DNA of 64,000 nt, from NCBI RefSeq assembly GCF_003570705.1, contig NZ_QWVT01000012.1, forward strand, positions 17,869 through 81,868, read 5' to 3'. A program made the position numbers and the translations under genes. This document shows, piece by piece, positions 18,714-28,302 of the stretch (positions within the stretch are counted from its first letter, which is position 1; every line of letters begins with the position of its first letter). The notes beneath the pieces were generated by a model. That model did no database searches. It was not told the origin of the DNA and saw only the letters and a list, made by a program, of their open reading frames with translations. Origin of the DNA: Mesobacillus zeae. GTDB taxonomy: Bacteria; Bacillota; Bacilli; Bacillales; Cytobacillaceae.

Positions 18714-20186
18714 ATGGTGAGTTTGATTAAAAAATTGTCCGAGCTAAAGGACAAAGCAACCAGCCAGATAAAACCGACATTAGGAAAAGCCTTGATGGCT
18801 GCAGTCGCAATCTCTGCCCTATCGGTCGGAACAGCAAATGCAGCAGCTTCCGATACGGAGCTTACAACAGTGTATTACGTATATATGAATGATGAATTCC
18901 TTGGAACCATCAATAATAAAGAAATGATCGAAAAACTTGTAGAAGAAAAGACGGATGCCGCTAAGCTGGTATACAAGGATCTTGATGTCACGCTTGGTCC
19001 GGACTTGGCGTTTGTACCTGAGCAGGTGTTCGAGTCAGCAGTTTCTTCCGATGAGGCGGATATCGCCAAACAGGTTGAAAGTAAGTTAAGTATCATGGCG
19101 AAAGCAACGGCCATCAATATCGACGGCAAAGCCGCAGCCTATGTAAAAGATCAGGCAGCATTTAAAGAAGTAATCAGGCAGATGAAGCTAAGCTATGTCA
19201 CCGAAAAAGAGCTAGCCGACCTTGAACAGCGGAAGAAATTGAAACCGGCTTCGTTGCCGGAATTGAAAGAAAATGAATCCCGCCTTTTGGATGTCAAGCT
19301 GACAAAGAACATGGCCGCTTCGACAGAAGAAGTAGCCCCTAATAGAGTCCTATCGGCCGAAGATGCGGTGAAGCTTTTGAAAAAAGGCACATTGGAAGAA
19401 AAGAAATATAAAGTTCAGGAAGGCGACGTTCTTGGCTCTATCGCAAATAGTCATGGACTGGAGCTGGCCGAACTGCTAAAACTGAATCCCGGCCTTACAG
19501 AAGACTCACTCCTTAAACAAGGACAAGAAATGAATGTTACCGTCCTGAAGCCGCTTGTTGAAGTAGCTGTAGAAAAAGAAGTTTTCCAAAATGAAAGCAT
19601 TCCTTTCAGCAGGGAAGTCGAAGAAGACTCATCCATGCCAAAAGGTGATTCGAGAGTGAAACAGGCAGGCAAGGATGGTGCCAAGTCCGTCATCTATAAA
19701 GTCTCCGAAGTGAATGGGGGGACTGCCCGAAAAGAAACAGTCAAGACGATCGTGAACGAAGAGCCTGTCAGTGAAATTACCATAAAAGGAACAAAAGAAA
19801 TTCCTTCACGCGGCAGCGGAGCACTGATATGGCCAGCATCAGGCGGCTATGTCTCAAGTGAACAGGGCTATCGCTGGGGGAGAATGCATAAGGGAATCGA
19901 CATTGCCCGCCCAGGAGACCGGACGATTAAAGCAGCCGACAATGGAATTGTGGTTTCGGCAGGTATGGACGGATCTTATGGGAATAAAGTGGTCATTGAC
20001 CACCAGAACGGTTTCCGCACGGTTTATGCCCACCTTGATTCCATCAGCGTCAGCTCAGGCCAGACAGTTGAAGCCGGCTCGCAGATTGGCGTGATGGGTT
20101 CTACCGGAGATTCAACAGGCGTGCATCTGCACTTCGAGGTTTATAAAAACGGCCAGCTTGTGAACCCGAGGGAATACATTCGTTAA
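18714..20186 (+). CDS. secreted M23 endopeptidase with LysM and G5 domains
   Basis: 490 residues. The N-terminal hydrophobic segment ALMAAVAISALSVGTANAAA (about residues 28-47) looks like a signal peptide with AxA cleavage. A LysM domain (KYKVQEGDVLGSIANSHGL, about 230-275) binds peptidoglycan and a G5-like domain (about 285-365) follows. The C-terminal peptidase M23 domain carries HKGIDIA and HLHFEVY, the zinc-ligand motifs. It should cut peptide cross-links in the wall. It lies immediately upstream of walRK and behind a WalR box, so it is likely a target of the system encoded next door. The ATG follows GCAGGAGGAT. Confidence 0.92.
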   Translation: MVSLIKKLSELKDKATSQIKPTLGKALMAAVAISALSVGTANAAASDTELTTVYYVYMNDEFLGTINNKEMIEKLVEEKTDAAKLVYKDLDVTLGPDLAFVPEQVFESAVSSDEADIAKQVESKLSIMAKATAINIDGKAAAYVKDQAAFKEVIRQMKLSYVTEKELADLEQRKKLKPASLPELKENESRLLDVKLTKNMAASTEEVAPNRVLSAEDAVKLLKKGTLEEKKYKVQEGDVLGSIANSHGLELAELLKLNPGLTEDSLLKQGQEMNVTVLKPLVEVAVEKEVFQNESIPFSREVEEDSSMPKGDSRVKQAGKDGAKSVIYKVSEVNGGTARKETVKTIVNEEPVSEITIKGTKEIPSRGSGALIWPASGGYVSSEQGYRWGRMHKGIDIARPGDRTIKAADNGIVVSAGMDGSYGNKVVIDHQNGFRTVYAHLDSISVSSGQTVEAGSQIGVMGSTGDSTGVHLHFEVYKNGQLVNPREYIR

Positions 20187-20196
20187 AGGATATCTA

Positions 20197-20226
20197 AAGT
20201 CTCTAGGCAAACTAGAGGCTTTTTCC
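20197..20226 (+). terminator. terminator after the M23 peptidase gene
   Basis: Stem AGTCTCTAG / CTAGAGGCT with a five-T tail, separating the peptidase from walR. Confidence 0.75.
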
Positions 20227-20391
20227 TTTATATGCCCTGTATATACCTGTATTGGCAGTGAAGAATATTGCCACATACTGCAGAAGAATTCAGTTTTTGC
20301 GCGTAATAAAGTAAAATAAGAAGGATAGGATTTTTTTTGCAGGATAAAGCCGTTTATATAAAAATATGACCTCGAAAAAAGGAGACTTTGT

Positions 20392-21102
20392 ATGGATAAG
20401 AAAATACTCGTTGTTGATGATGAAAAGCCAATCGCAGACATTCTGCAATTCAATCTGAAAAAAGAGGGATTCGATGTGTACTGTGCGTACGATGGCAACA
20501 GTGCGGTCGAAATGGTCGAAGAAATCCAGCCGGATTTGATTTTGCTCGATATCATGCTACCGCAGCGCGACGGAATGGAAGTATGCCGCGAGGTTCGCAA
20601 AAAGTACGAAATGCCGATCATCATGCTGACAGCGAAGGATTCTGAAATCGATAAAGTTCTCGGCCTTGAGCTCGGGGCCGATGATTATGTGACAAAACCG
20701 TTCAGTACGCGCGAACTAATTGCCAGGGTAAAAGCAAACCTTCGCAGGCATCAGGCAGCCGCCCAAAAAACGGAGGAGGAAGAAGAGACCAATGAGATTG
20801 TAATTGGCTCCCTGACCATCCATCCGGATGCATATGTCGTGTCCAAACGCGGCGAAACGATCGAACTCACGCACCGCGAGTTTGAGCTTCTCCACTATTT
20901 GGCGAAGCATATCGGTCAGGTTATGACGAGGGAACACCTTCTCCAGACTGTCTGGGGCTATGATTATTACGGCGATGTCCGAACAGTGGATGTTACCGTT
21001 AGACGCCTTAGGGAAAAAATCGAGGACAACCCGAGCCATCCGACATGGATTGTGACCCGAAGAGGAGTCGGCTACTATTTAAGGAATTCAGAGCAGGAGT
21101 AA
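20392..21102 (+). CDS. walR: response regulator WalR (YycF)
   Basis: 236 residues. Receiver domain with phospho-acceptor D53 (LILLDIMLP), acidic pair DDE at 9-11 and K102 in VTKPFS. An OmpR-type winged helix follows ([29 protein letters not shown] ... [13 protein letters not shown]). It is the essential regulator of wall metabolism in low-GC Gram-positives. First gene of the walRKHIJ operon, with 3 bp to walK. Confidence 0.98.
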   Translation: MDKKILVVDDEKPIADILQFNLKKEGFDVYCAYDGNSAVEMVEEIQPDLILLDIMLPQRDGMEVCREVRKKYEMPIIMLTAKDSEIDKVLGLELGADDYVTKPFSTRELIARVKANLRRHQAAAQKTEEEEETNEIVIGSLTIHPDAYVVSKRGETIELTHREFELLHYLAKHIGQVMTREHLLQTVWGYDYYGDVRTVDVTVRRLREKIEDNPSHPTWIVTRRGVGYYLRNSEQE

Positions 21103-21105
21103 ACA

Positions 21106-22932
21106 ATGAAAAAGGTTGGCTTTTTTCGGTCCATCCATTTAAAGTTTGTCATCATTTATGTGCTCCTGATCCTTGTCGCCATGCAAATTATCGGCGTCTA
21201 CTTTGTGCGCAAACTTGAAGATACGCTAATGACCAACTATCAAAATTCATTAAAACAGCGCGTGAACATGCTCGTTTATGATATTGAAGAAGAAATGGAC
21301 AAGGAGCGCGGCAAACAGGATGCCACAAAGGAAGAAGGTATCAGGAAAATTCTCCGGGACTACAAGTCCTCTGATATATCCGAGATCAGGGTAATTGATG
21401 GGGGAAGCTTGCGGATCATTGGTACTTCGGATCAGAATAATCAGGGGATTGTAGGACAGAGGACAACCGAACTGAAAATCAAGCGATCCATTGTCGTCGA
21501 CAAGGATGAGGGAGACATTGTGCTTGATGCAAAAACAGGGAAGAGGGTCTGGGTACAATCCACCCCAATCCATTCCGATAAAGAAGTAATTGGTGCCGTT
21601 TATCTTGTCGCAAAGGTTGATAATATCTTTTCACAAATGAAAGAAATCAATAAAATTCTTGCAACAGGGACCGCGCTTGCGCTCCTGTTTACTGCCGTGC
21701 TGGGAACGCTTTTGGCCCAGACGATCACAAGGCCGATTTCCGATATGAAGAAACAGGCGCTTGCAATGACACGCGGCAATTTTTCTCGCAAGGTTAAAGT
21801 GTATGGCTACGATGAAATTGGTCAGCTTGCTTTGACTTTTAACAACTTGACGAAAAAGCTGCAAGAGGCACAGGCAACGACTGAAGGTGAAAAGCGCAAG
21901 CTAAGCTCTGTTATTTCTTATATGACAGACGGTGTCATTGCCACCGACAGAAAGGGACGGATCATCCTTGTCAACGACCCTGCTGCCCAAATGCTGGATG
22001 TTTCACGTGAAACAATCCTTTCAGCTCCGATTGTATCGGTGCTCGGCCTTGAAGAAGACTACACACTTGAAGACCTTCTTCAGGAAAAAGAATCCGTTAT
22101 CCTTGATTACAGTACGAAAAACGAGCCATTCATCCTCAGGGCGAATTTTTCGGTCATCCAAAAGGACAGCGGTTTTGTTAACGGCTTAATAGCGGTCCTC
22201 CACGACATTACCGAGCAGGAAAAAATCGATATGGAGAGACGGGAATTCGTGGCCAATGTTTCACATGAGCTGCGGACCCCGCTGACAACGATGAGGAGCT
22301 ATCTGGAGGCGCTCACTGATGGAGCGTGGAAAGACGAAGAAATAGCTCCTAACTTCCTTCAAACTGCCCAGACGGAAACGGAGCGGATGATCAGGCTTGT
22401 CAACGATCTGCTTCAGCTATCAAAGATGGACAGTACAGATTACCATCTTTCCAAGGAGTGGGTCGATTTCCCAGTGTTCTTTAACCGGATTATTGACAGG
22501 TTTGAACTGACGAAAAACCAGAATGTCACGTTCATCCGTAAAATACCGGATAAAACGACATTCGTTGAGCTGGATGAAGATAAAATCACACAGGTACTCG
22601 ACAATATCATTTCCAATGCAATGAAGTATTCACCAGAGGGCGGACGGATCACTTTCAGGACAGAGGAAAGAGACGAACAGATCATCATCAGCATATCCGA
22701 TGAAGGCGTAGGCATCCCGAAAGACAACCTAAAGAAAATCTTTGACCGTTTCTACCGGGTGGATAAGGCACGGACGAGGAAACTTGGTGGAACAGGCCTC
22801 GGGCTTGCCATTGCCAAGGAGATGGTTAATGCGCACGGAGGCGATATCTGGGCGAAAAGCATCGAAGGCAAAGGGACGACCATCTTCTTTATGCTTCCAT
22901 ATGATTCGACAGCGGAGGATGAGTGGTCATGA
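21106..22932 (+). CDS. walK: sensor histidine kinase WalK (YycG)
   Basis: 608 residues. Two membrane helices (about 12-33 and 183-205) flank an extracellular PAS-like sensor, then come HAMP, a cytoplasmic PAS domain, the HisKA domain with phosphorylated histidine near residue 387 in NVSHELRTPLTTM, and HATPase_c with DEGVGIP and GGTGLGLAIAKEM. It detects the state of the cell wall and phosphorylates WalR. A perfect parS site is embedded in the PAS coding sequence. Its stop overlaps the start of walH. Confidence 0.98.
   Translation: MKKVGFFRSIHLKFVIIYVLLILVAMQIIGVYFVRKLEDTLMTNYQNSLKQRVNMLVYDIEEEMDKERGKQDATKEEGIRKILRDYKSSDISEIRVIDGGSLRIIGTSDQNNQGIVGQRTTELKIKRSIVVDKDEGDIVLDAKTGKRVWVQSTPIHSDKEVIGAVYLVAKVDNIFSQMKEINKILATGTALALLFTAVLGTLLAQTITRPISDMKKQALAMTRGNFSRKVKVYGYDEIGQLALTFNNLTKKLQEAQATTEGEKRKLSSVISYMTDGVIATDRKGRIILVNDPAAQMLDVSRETILSAPIVSVLGLEEDYTLEDLLQEKESVILDYSTKNEPFILRANFSVIQKDSGFVNGLIAVLHDITEQEKIDMERREFVANVSHELRTPLTTMRSYLEALTDGAWKDEEIAPNFLQTAQTETERMIRLVNDLLQLSKMDSTDYHLSKEWVDFPVFFNRIIDRFELTKNQNVTFIRKIPDKTTFVELDEDKITQVLDNIISNAMKYSPEGGRITFRTEERDEQIIISISDEGVGIPKDNLKKIFDRFYRVDKARTRKLGGTGLGLAIAKEMVNAHGGDIWAKSIEGKGTTIFFMLPYDSTAEDEWS
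21999..22014. promoter_or_regulatory. parS site 3 (inside walK)
   Basis: TGTTTCACGTGAAACA, an exact parS palindrome within the coding sequence, encoding D-V-S-R-E-T in the cytoplasmic PAS domain. Confidence 0.95.
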
Positions 22933-24254
22933 CATACGATAATATTAAAACAGGCATTTTAGTCGTATTGGTGATTTTAAGCGGAGTCCTTACATGGAGC
23001 ATCTGGACCTTTCAGCCAATGTACGAAACGATGGAAAATGAAAAGACTGCCAACGAAGTGGCACTGGGTGCAAAGCGGGAAATCAAGAAAATTGTCAGGC
23101 CTCAACAGCTGATGATCAACACAGGCGGAAAGCATTACGGCACGACAGACAACTACGATATTGACAAGGCTGTCACATTGCTGAGTAAGTGGAAATTCTA
23201 CAATGCCCGGAAGTTTTCAGGAAGGTTTTCCGAATTGAATGAAATGATATCCCGGCAGGCGAACACGGAAATTATTTTCCCGGCTGGGGTTCCAGCTGAA
23301 TTATATAATCGCGTGCTGAGCTTTGAAGAGGAAAACCTGCCCAAGTTCGAGTTTGACCGGATTATCGTTCCGGCACAGACTCCACAGAAGCAGGAAGGAA
23401 TCGTGTATTTTTATTCTGCGAAGAATCAGAGTGCTTATGTTGCAAATGTAAATCCTGCTGCGATTCAAGAGTTTTCAGCGCTTTTCCATAAAAGTTACGC
23501 CAGGATGGGAGAATATTTCCCTTACAAGGCGGGCAGCAACAAGGTGATCTATTTACCGGAAGAACAGACGGAAATGGCTAAATATACTTATTACAGCAAT
23601 CCGCTCGAACCTGAAAAATTGATGAATGCCCTGTTTGCCGACCCAAGCTTTGTTCAGAAAAGTCTTGTAGCGGAGGGGGAAGAATATACGGATACCTCTA
23701 GAAGGATGATTGTAAATACAGGGACAAAGATGATTGACTTTGTTAATTTGCTTAGTGAAAGCGAATCTGTAATCGGAACATCCGGAGTTTTACAGAAAAG
23801 CATTGATTTTGTCAATATGCACAGCGGCTGGACAGATGCCTACCGTTACGAGTATAAAGATGATTTTAACCACCGTGTTGTTTTCAGGATGTACAGCAAG
23901 GAAGGCTATCCGGTTTTTAACAAAAACGGGATGTCAGAAATCAGGCAGTCATGGGGGCAGACAGAAATCAGCACATATGAGCGCCCTAGCTTTAACCTAG
24001 AGCTGCCAATCAATCCCGACCCTACGAAGGCCATTCTTCCTTCAGGCAGGGAAGCTGTTACACTCCTGAAGGAAGTGCAGGGAATCAGGCCGGAACTCGT
24101 TACGAACTTGGCCCTCGGCTATTATATGTCAATGGATCCTGATGACGCTTCGTTAATTTTGCTTGAGCCTGGTTGGTTCTACGAATATGACGGAGACTGG
24201 CGGGCGCTTCATAAAGGGGAAGGAGGAAGGAAGAATGGACTGGAGCAGAATTAA
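22929..24254 (+). CDS. walH: WalK regulator WalH (YycH)
   Basis: 441 residues from the ATG at 22929, which overlaps the walK TGA and follows GGAGGATG; a GTG two codons earlier is also in frame. One N-terminal membrane helix (TGILVVLVILSGVLTWSIW) anchors a large extracytoplasmic domain. YycH of B. subtilis modulates WalK together with YycI through membrane-helix contacts. It is in the fixed wal operon position, and its end overlaps walI. Confidence 0.95.
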   Translation: MTYDNIKTGILVVLVILSGVLTWSIWTFQPMYETMENEKTANEVALGAKREIKKIVRPQQLMINTGGKHYGTTDNYDIDKAVTLLSKWKFYNARKFSGRFSELNEMISRQANTEIIFPAGVPAELYNRVLSFEEENLPKFEFDRIIVPAQTPQKQEGIVYFYSAKNQSAYVANVNPAAIQEFSALFHKSYARMGEYFPYKAGSNKVIYLPEEQTEMAKYTYYSNPLEPEKLMNALFADPSFVQKSLVAEGEEYTDTSRRMIVNTGTKMIDFVNLLSESESVIGTSGVLQKSIDFVNMHSGWTDAYRYEYKDDFNHRVVFRMYSKEGYPVFNKNGMSEIRQSWGQTEISTYERPSFNLELPINPDPTKAILPSGREAVTLLKEVQGIRPELVTNLALGYYMSMDPDDASLILLEPGWFYEYDGDWRALHKGEGGRKNGLEQN

Positions 24255-25023
24255 GACCATTTTTATACTATCCTTTCTCGTCCTTGATATTTATCTTGTC
24301 TATCAGTTCCTTAACACAAAGGATGAGGCCACATATGAACTGCTGAAGGAAGCGTCGATCGAGGACAAACTTAAGAACGAGGACATTCAATATTCCGAGC
24401 TGCCTAAAGTTCTGCAAAAAGAACGCTATATCAGCGTGAAGCCAAAGGTTTTTTCTAAGGATGAAATGCCTTCAGGGAAGCTTCCACAGGCAGGCGGGGA
24501 TGGGACAACCTTAAGAGTCACGCTGGAAAAGCCAATCAAACTGAGTGGGAAATTCGATCCGTCAGAGCTTGGCCCTTATATAAAAGGCTTCGTTGCCTAT
24601 GGAGCTGAATATCAATTCTGGGAAAAGGATGATGCAACTAAGACGATCATCTATTACCAGCAGTATAAAGATAAGACGATGTATCACAATCTGAACGGAA
24701 AGCTGACTTTCCATCTTAATGCCCAAAATGAGGTCTATGCCTACGACCAAACCTACCTCGTATTTCAGGAAGAACTGTCAGAACGGCAGGAAGTGCTTCC
24801 GGCGCTAGGAGCGATTGAAACACTGTATAAAAAAGGATTGTTGAAGCCAAAGAGCAAAATTAAGGTTGAGCTGGGCTATTCGACGCTTGTCCAGCTGGCA
24901 GCATCACAGGTGCTCGCCCCTACTTGGCGGATCATCGTCGATGGCAAGGAAAGCTTGTTCGTCCAAGGCTTTGAAGGCCAGGTTATCCAGTTTGACAGCG
25001 AAGAAAATAAAGCAACGGAGTGA
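24235..25023 (+). CDS. walI: WalK regulator WalI (YycI)
   Basis: 262 residues starting MDWSRIKTIFILSFLVLDIYLVYQF, the typical YycI N-terminal membrane anchor, followed by an extracytoplasmic beta-rich domain. The ATG at 24235 sits behind AAGGAGGAAGG and overlaps the walH coding end by 20 bp. A longer in-frame start at 24163 would lie deep inside walH and is rejected. Partner of WalH in controlling WalK. Confidence 0.95.
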   Translation: MDWSRIKTIFILSFLVLDIYLVYQFLNTKDEATYELLKEASIEDKLKNEDIQYSELPKVLQKERYISVKPKVFSKDEMPSGKLPQAGGDGTTLRVTLEKPIKLSGKFDPSELGPYIKGFVAYGAEYQFWEKDDATKTIIYYQQYKDKTMYHNLNGKLTFHLNAQNEVYAYDQTYLVFQEELSERQEVLPALGAIETLYKKGLLKPKSKIKVELGYSTLVQLAASQVLAPTWRIIVDGKESLFVQGFEGQVIQFDSEENKATE

Positions 25024-25029
25024 GAGAAT

Positions 25030-25824
25030 ATGACTTTGCATTTTAGTGTTCTCGCGAGCGGGAGTACGGGAAATGCGATCTACGTAGAGAATGGGGAACA
25101 TTCTTTTCTGGTTGACGCAGGACTGAGCGGGAAGCAGATGGAGTTGCTTTTCAAGGAAATCGGGCGCGATATAAAGGATTTGTCTGGACTTTTTGTGACA
25201 CACGAACACAGCGACCATATTAAAGGAATTGGCATCCTTGCCCGAAAGCATAAGCTGCCCGTGTATGCGAATGAAAAAACATGGAAGGCGATGGACGGTT
25301 TGATCGGTGAGGTTCCGGTTGACCAGAAGTTCACTTTCGATATGGAAACGGTCAAAAGTTTCGGTTCCCTCGATATTGAATCATTCGGAGTTTCGCATGA
25401 TGCCGCTGAGCCAATGTTTTATGTTTTTCACCATGAAGGGAAAAAGCTTGTGCTGGTAACTGACACTGGCTATGTAAGCGACAGGATGAAAGGAATTATC
25501 TCCAATGCTGATTCCTATGTGTTCGAAAGCAATCATGATGTCCAAATGCTGAGGATGGGCAGGTATCCATGGAATATTAAGCGCAGGATATTGAGCGATG
25601 TTGGCCATGTATCGAATGAAGATGCCGCACTCGCGATGAGTGAGGTAGCAGGTGATCGTACGAAGAGCTTTTACCTTGCCCATCTCAGCCTCGATAATAA
25701 TATGAAGGATCTTGCAAGAATGTCTGTCCAGCAAACGCTGGAAAGCAAGGGCATCATCATCGGGGAACAGTTTAGCCTCTATGATACCGATCCAAAGATC
25801 CCTACCGCTCTTACAGCAGTCTAG
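25030..25824 (+). CDS. walJ: metallo-beta-lactamase fold hydrolase WalJ (YycJ)
   Basis: 264 residues. Metallo-beta-lactamase motif [10 protein letters not shown] (about residues 57-66), and further ligands in DTGYVS and near SNHD and AHLS. YycJ family members are nucleases or hydrolases linked to DNA repair and replication-stress control; the exact substrate is uncertain. Last gene of the wal operon proper, 6 bp after walI. Confidence 0.94.
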   Translation: MTLHFSVLASGSTGNAIYVENGEHSFLVDAGLSGKQMELLFKEIGRDIKDLSGLFVTHEHSDHIKGIGILARKHKLPVYANEKTWKAMDGLIGEVPVDQKFTFDMETVKSFGSLDIESFGVSHDAAEPMFYVFHHEGKKLVLVTDTGYVSDRMKGIISNADSYVFESNHDVQMLRMGRYPWNIKRRILSDVGHVSNEDAALAMSEVAGDRTKSFYLAHLSLDNNMKDLARMSVQQTLESKGIIIGEQFSLYDTDPKIPTALTAV

Positions 25825-25940
25825 CAGGCTCGCGGGAAGGCGAAAGGGTTTTCGGTAGATTTTTGCTGATATCATTGTATAATGTGGTTAAGAAGAGAGT
25901 AATCTACAGTCGTTGTTTACAATGAAAGGGCTGATATAAT

Positions 25941-27164
25941 TTGGGTTATTATGATCAAGAGGACCAAAACCGCTCACAGCGGCAAAAAGGAAAAAAGGGC
26001 GGCATCTTTTTGGCGGGTCTTGGCGGCGCGCTGGTTGGCGGCCTTCTAGTGATATCTTCCATTCCAACACTATCTAACATGGATTTTCTTCCGTATGATG
26101 TAGTGCCGGATAATCAGTCAGCAGTTGTCCCAAAGGACAAACAAAAAAATGGAACATCTCAAAATGTTTCTCTTAACGTGCAAACTGACATTACGAAGGC
26201 AGTGGACAAAGCTGCACCTGCTGTCGTAGGCATTACAAATATCCAGCAATCTAATTTTTGGGAAGAAGGCGCACAGGAAGGGGCAGGTGCTACCGGCTCT
26301 GGTGTTATCTATAAAAAGGAAGGCAACAAAGCCTTTGTTGTCACGAACCACCACGTAATCGAAGGTGCGGCCAAGCTTGAAGTTACCCTGAAAGACGGGA
26401 CAAAACTACCTGCGAAGCTGCGCGGCAGCGACCGTTGGACCGATCTTGCCGTTTTGGAAGTGGCAGGCGATAAAGTAAAGACGGCCGTGGAATTTGGTGA
26501 TTCAGAAGCTTTGAAGGCAGGCGAACCTGTCATTGCAATCGGCAATCCGCTTGGATCGACGTTTTCAGGTTCAGTCACCCAGGGGATTATTTCCGGACTA
26601 CAACGGACCATTCCGGTTGATATCGACCAGGATGGCGTTCCTGACTGGCAAGCTGAGGTTATCCAGACAGATGCAGCGATCAATCCTGGAAACAGCGGCG
26701 GCGCATTGATCAATATTGCCGGCCAGCTTGTCGGGATTAATTCCATGAAGATTGCCGAGCAGGCTGTCGAAGGTATTGGCCTCTCCATACCAATTAATTA
26801 CGCCCAGCCGATTATTGATGACCTTGAGAAGTTTGGCGATGTCAAACGCCCTTACATGGGTGTCGATATGCGTGCTGTGAACGAAATCCCCGCCTTCTAT
26901 CAGCAGGAAGCATTGAAGCTGCCGAAGGATGTTGACTACGGGGTCGCCTTGAGGAGCATTGTGCCAGGATCACCGGCGGACAAAGCAGGCCTCAAGGAGC
27001 TCGATGTTATTGTAGAGATGGATGGCGAGAAAATGAATGATGTCATTGATCTGCGTAAGCATCTGTACAATAAAAAGAAAATCGGCGATAAGCTTGAGAT
27101 TAAGTACTACCGTGAAGGTAAGCTGAATAAAACCACAATGACGCTTGTCGAGAATGTCGAGTAG
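25941..27164 (+). CDS. htrC: membrane-anchored HtrA/DegP-type serine protease
   Basis: 407 residues from a TTG start (no ATG is available in frame near the conserved N-terminus). A short cytoplasmic tail and one membrane helix (GIFLAGLGGALVGGLLVISS) precede a trypsin-like domain. The catalytic triad is visible as H in VTNHHVIEG, D in WTDLAVLE and S in NPGNSGGALIN. A C-terminal PDZ domain (VPGSPADKAGLKELDVIVEMDGE) follows. Matches B. subtilis YyxA/HtrC at the end of the wal cluster; acts in extracytoplasmic protein quality control. Confidence 0.95.
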   Translation: MGYYDQEDQNRSQRQKGKKGGIFLAGLGGALVGGLLVISSIPTLSNMDFLPYDVVPDNQSAVVPKDKQKNGTSQNVSLNVQTDITKAVDKAAPAVVGITNIQQSNFWEEGAQEGAGATGSGVIYKKEGNKAFVVTNHHVIEGAAKLEVTLKDGTKLPAKLRGSDRWTDLAVLEVAGDKVKTAVEFGDSEALKAGEPVIAIGNPLGSTFSGSVTQGIISGLQRTIPVDIDQDGVPDWQAEVIQTDAAINPGNSGGALINIAGQLVGINSMKIAEQAVEGIGLSIPINYAQPIIDDLEKFGDVKRPYMGVDMRAVNEIPAFYQQEALKLPKDVDYGVALRSIVPGSPADKAGLKELDVIVEMDGEKMNDVIDLRKHLYNKKKIGDKLEIKYYREGKLNKTTMTLVENVE

Positions 27165-27182
27165 GCAGTCTGTGGATAAAGG

Positions 27183-27209
27183 CAGGGGGCAAAGGCTCCC
27201 TGTTTTTTT
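27183..27209 (+). terminator. terminator after htrC
   Basis: Stem CAGGGGGC / GCTCCCTG with loop AAAG and seven T. Confidence 0.8.
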
Positions 27210-27346
27210 GTGGATATCCGCAGGTTACGGAGATAATAACAGTGAAGGTTTATGTTAAAATGATTGTGGATAATTTAATTTATGAAAAAGCGGTTTGGAT
27301 CAGGGCGAAATGAAAATTATAAATGAATGAAAAGGAGGAGGAAGAA

Positions 27347-27508
27347 ATGAAGTATTGCTGCGAAGAACATGTCGAATTGGCGCTGGATGAAGCGGTAGAT
27401 GAGTATGAAACAGCTCCAAAGCTTGAGAAAATCAAGGACGTGGACAACGAGAACGCCACTTGTGGATATTGTGGACAAGCTGCTGTATATATTGTGGCGA
27501 ACGGATGA
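27347..27508 (+). CDS. small CxxH/CxxC protein
   Basis: 53 residues starting MKYCCEEHVELALDEAVDEYETAP and ending CGYCGQAAVYIVANG. The CxxH near the N-terminus and CxxC near the C-terminus are the signature of the CxxH/CxxC small protein family, a likely one-zinc protein found between htrC and rlmH in Bacillaceae; function unknown. The ATG at 27347 follows AAAAGGAGGAGG; an ATG eight codons upstream is less likely. The reading frame carries two adjacent DnaA-like boxes (27461, 27470). Confidence 0.88.
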   Translation: MKYCCEEHVELALDEAVDEYETAPKLEKIKDVDNENATCGYCGQAAVYIVANG

Positions 27509-27598
27509 TCGCATACCAAATGTGGATAGCGATGTGAATATGTGGATAACTTCTGTGGATAACGTGTTTGTAAACTGTTTGTAAAGTGGGGACGACTT

Positions 27599-28078
27599 GT
27601 GAATATCTCAATCGTTACGGTTGGAAAGTTAAAAGAAAAGTATTTAAAGCAAGGAATCGATGAATATTTAAAGAGACTCAGCGGCTATGCGAAGGTGGAA
27701 ATCATCGAAGTCTCGGATGAAAAAGCGCCAGAAGAGCTGAGCGAAACGGAAATGGAGCAGGTCAAAAATAAAGAAGGAGAGCGAATCCTGGCAAAAGTCT
27801 CCCCGGATGCTCATGTCATCGCCCTGGCGATCAACGGAAAGCAAAAGACATCGGAAGAACTAGCAGAAAGCCTCGACAAACTTGCTACATACGGCAAAAG
27901 CAAAGTCGCCTTCATCATCGGCGGCTCCCTCGGCCTAAGCGCCCAAGTCCTCAACCGGGCCAACGAGCACCTCAGTTTCTCCAAAATGACCTACCCCCAC
28001 CAGCTCATGCGCCTCATTCTTGTGGAGCAAGTCTATCGGGCTTTTAGGATTAATCGGGGGGAACCGTATCATAAGTAA
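27599..28078 (+). CDS. rlmH: 23S rRNA (pseudouridine1915-N3)-methyltransferase RlmH
   Basis: 159 residues from a GTG start, the exact family length. Motifs: [30 protein letters not shown] (SAM-binding trefoil knot) and [23 protein letters not shown]. It methylates pseudouridine 1915 in helix 69 of 23S rRNA. The 3' end is the known insertion target (orfX) of staphylococcal SCC elements. Here the same codons, GAACCGTATCATAAGTAA, open a series of copies downstream, and base composition drops abruptly after the stop. The gene itself is intact. Confidence 0.98.
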   Translation: MNISIVTVGKLKEKYLKQGIDEYLKRLSGYAKVEIIEVSDEKAPEELSETEMEQVKNKEGERILAKVSPDAHVIALAINGKQKTSEELAESLDKLATYGKSKVAFIIGGSLGLSAQVLNRANEHLSFSKMTYPHQLMRLILVEQVYRAFRINRGEPYHK

Positions 28079-28089
28079 ATGAGGTTTTT
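28055..28089. repeat. rlmH-3' att-like repeat, copy R1
   Basis: Core GAACCGTATCATAAGTAA (rlmH codons E-P-Y-H-K-stop, 28061-28078) followed by the right arm ATGAGGTTTTT. The left inverted arm is absent because rlmH lies there. This is the position and layout of an SCC-type attachment site joined to an element's right end. Confidence 0.8.
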
Positions 28090-28100
28090 GCAAAAAAAGT

Positions 28101-28139
28101 AACAGCACCCTCTAATTTGATGGAGAGGTGCTGTTTTGT
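28101..28139 (+). terminator. terminator downstream of rlmH
   Basis: Stem ACAGCACCCTCT / AGAGGTGCTGT (one bulged base) followed by TTTTGTT. The rest of 28140-28302 holds no gene. Confidence 0.75.
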
Positions 28140-28302
28140 TATTTGAATGCCTAGATGAACACTTGTTGCATGAATGGTTGTTTTTGCTATTGCGATGAAT
28201 TTAATTTTTTTTGCTCAATCAGGATTTTCTTATCCAAATGAAGAAAAAGAATGACCAAGTACAAAAAATGGCCGGATTCCTCCACTTGCGCTTTTGCTTA
28301 CT

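Larger units (their letters stand above)
27171..27562 (+). other. DnaA-box cluster before rlmH
   Basis: Four perfect DnaA boxes (TGTGGATAA, the complement of TTATCCACA) lie at 27171, 27265, 27541 and 27554. One-mismatch boxes are at 27209 and 27461 (TGTGGATAT), 27470 (TGTGGACAA) and 27521 (TGTGGATAG). All eight point the same way, within 392 bp, and three lie within the small CxxH/CxxC gene or its edges. This density is not expected by chance. oriC itself is on the other side of rsmG, so this may be a DnaA-titrating or regulatory cluster; that role is inferred. Confidence 0.75.
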
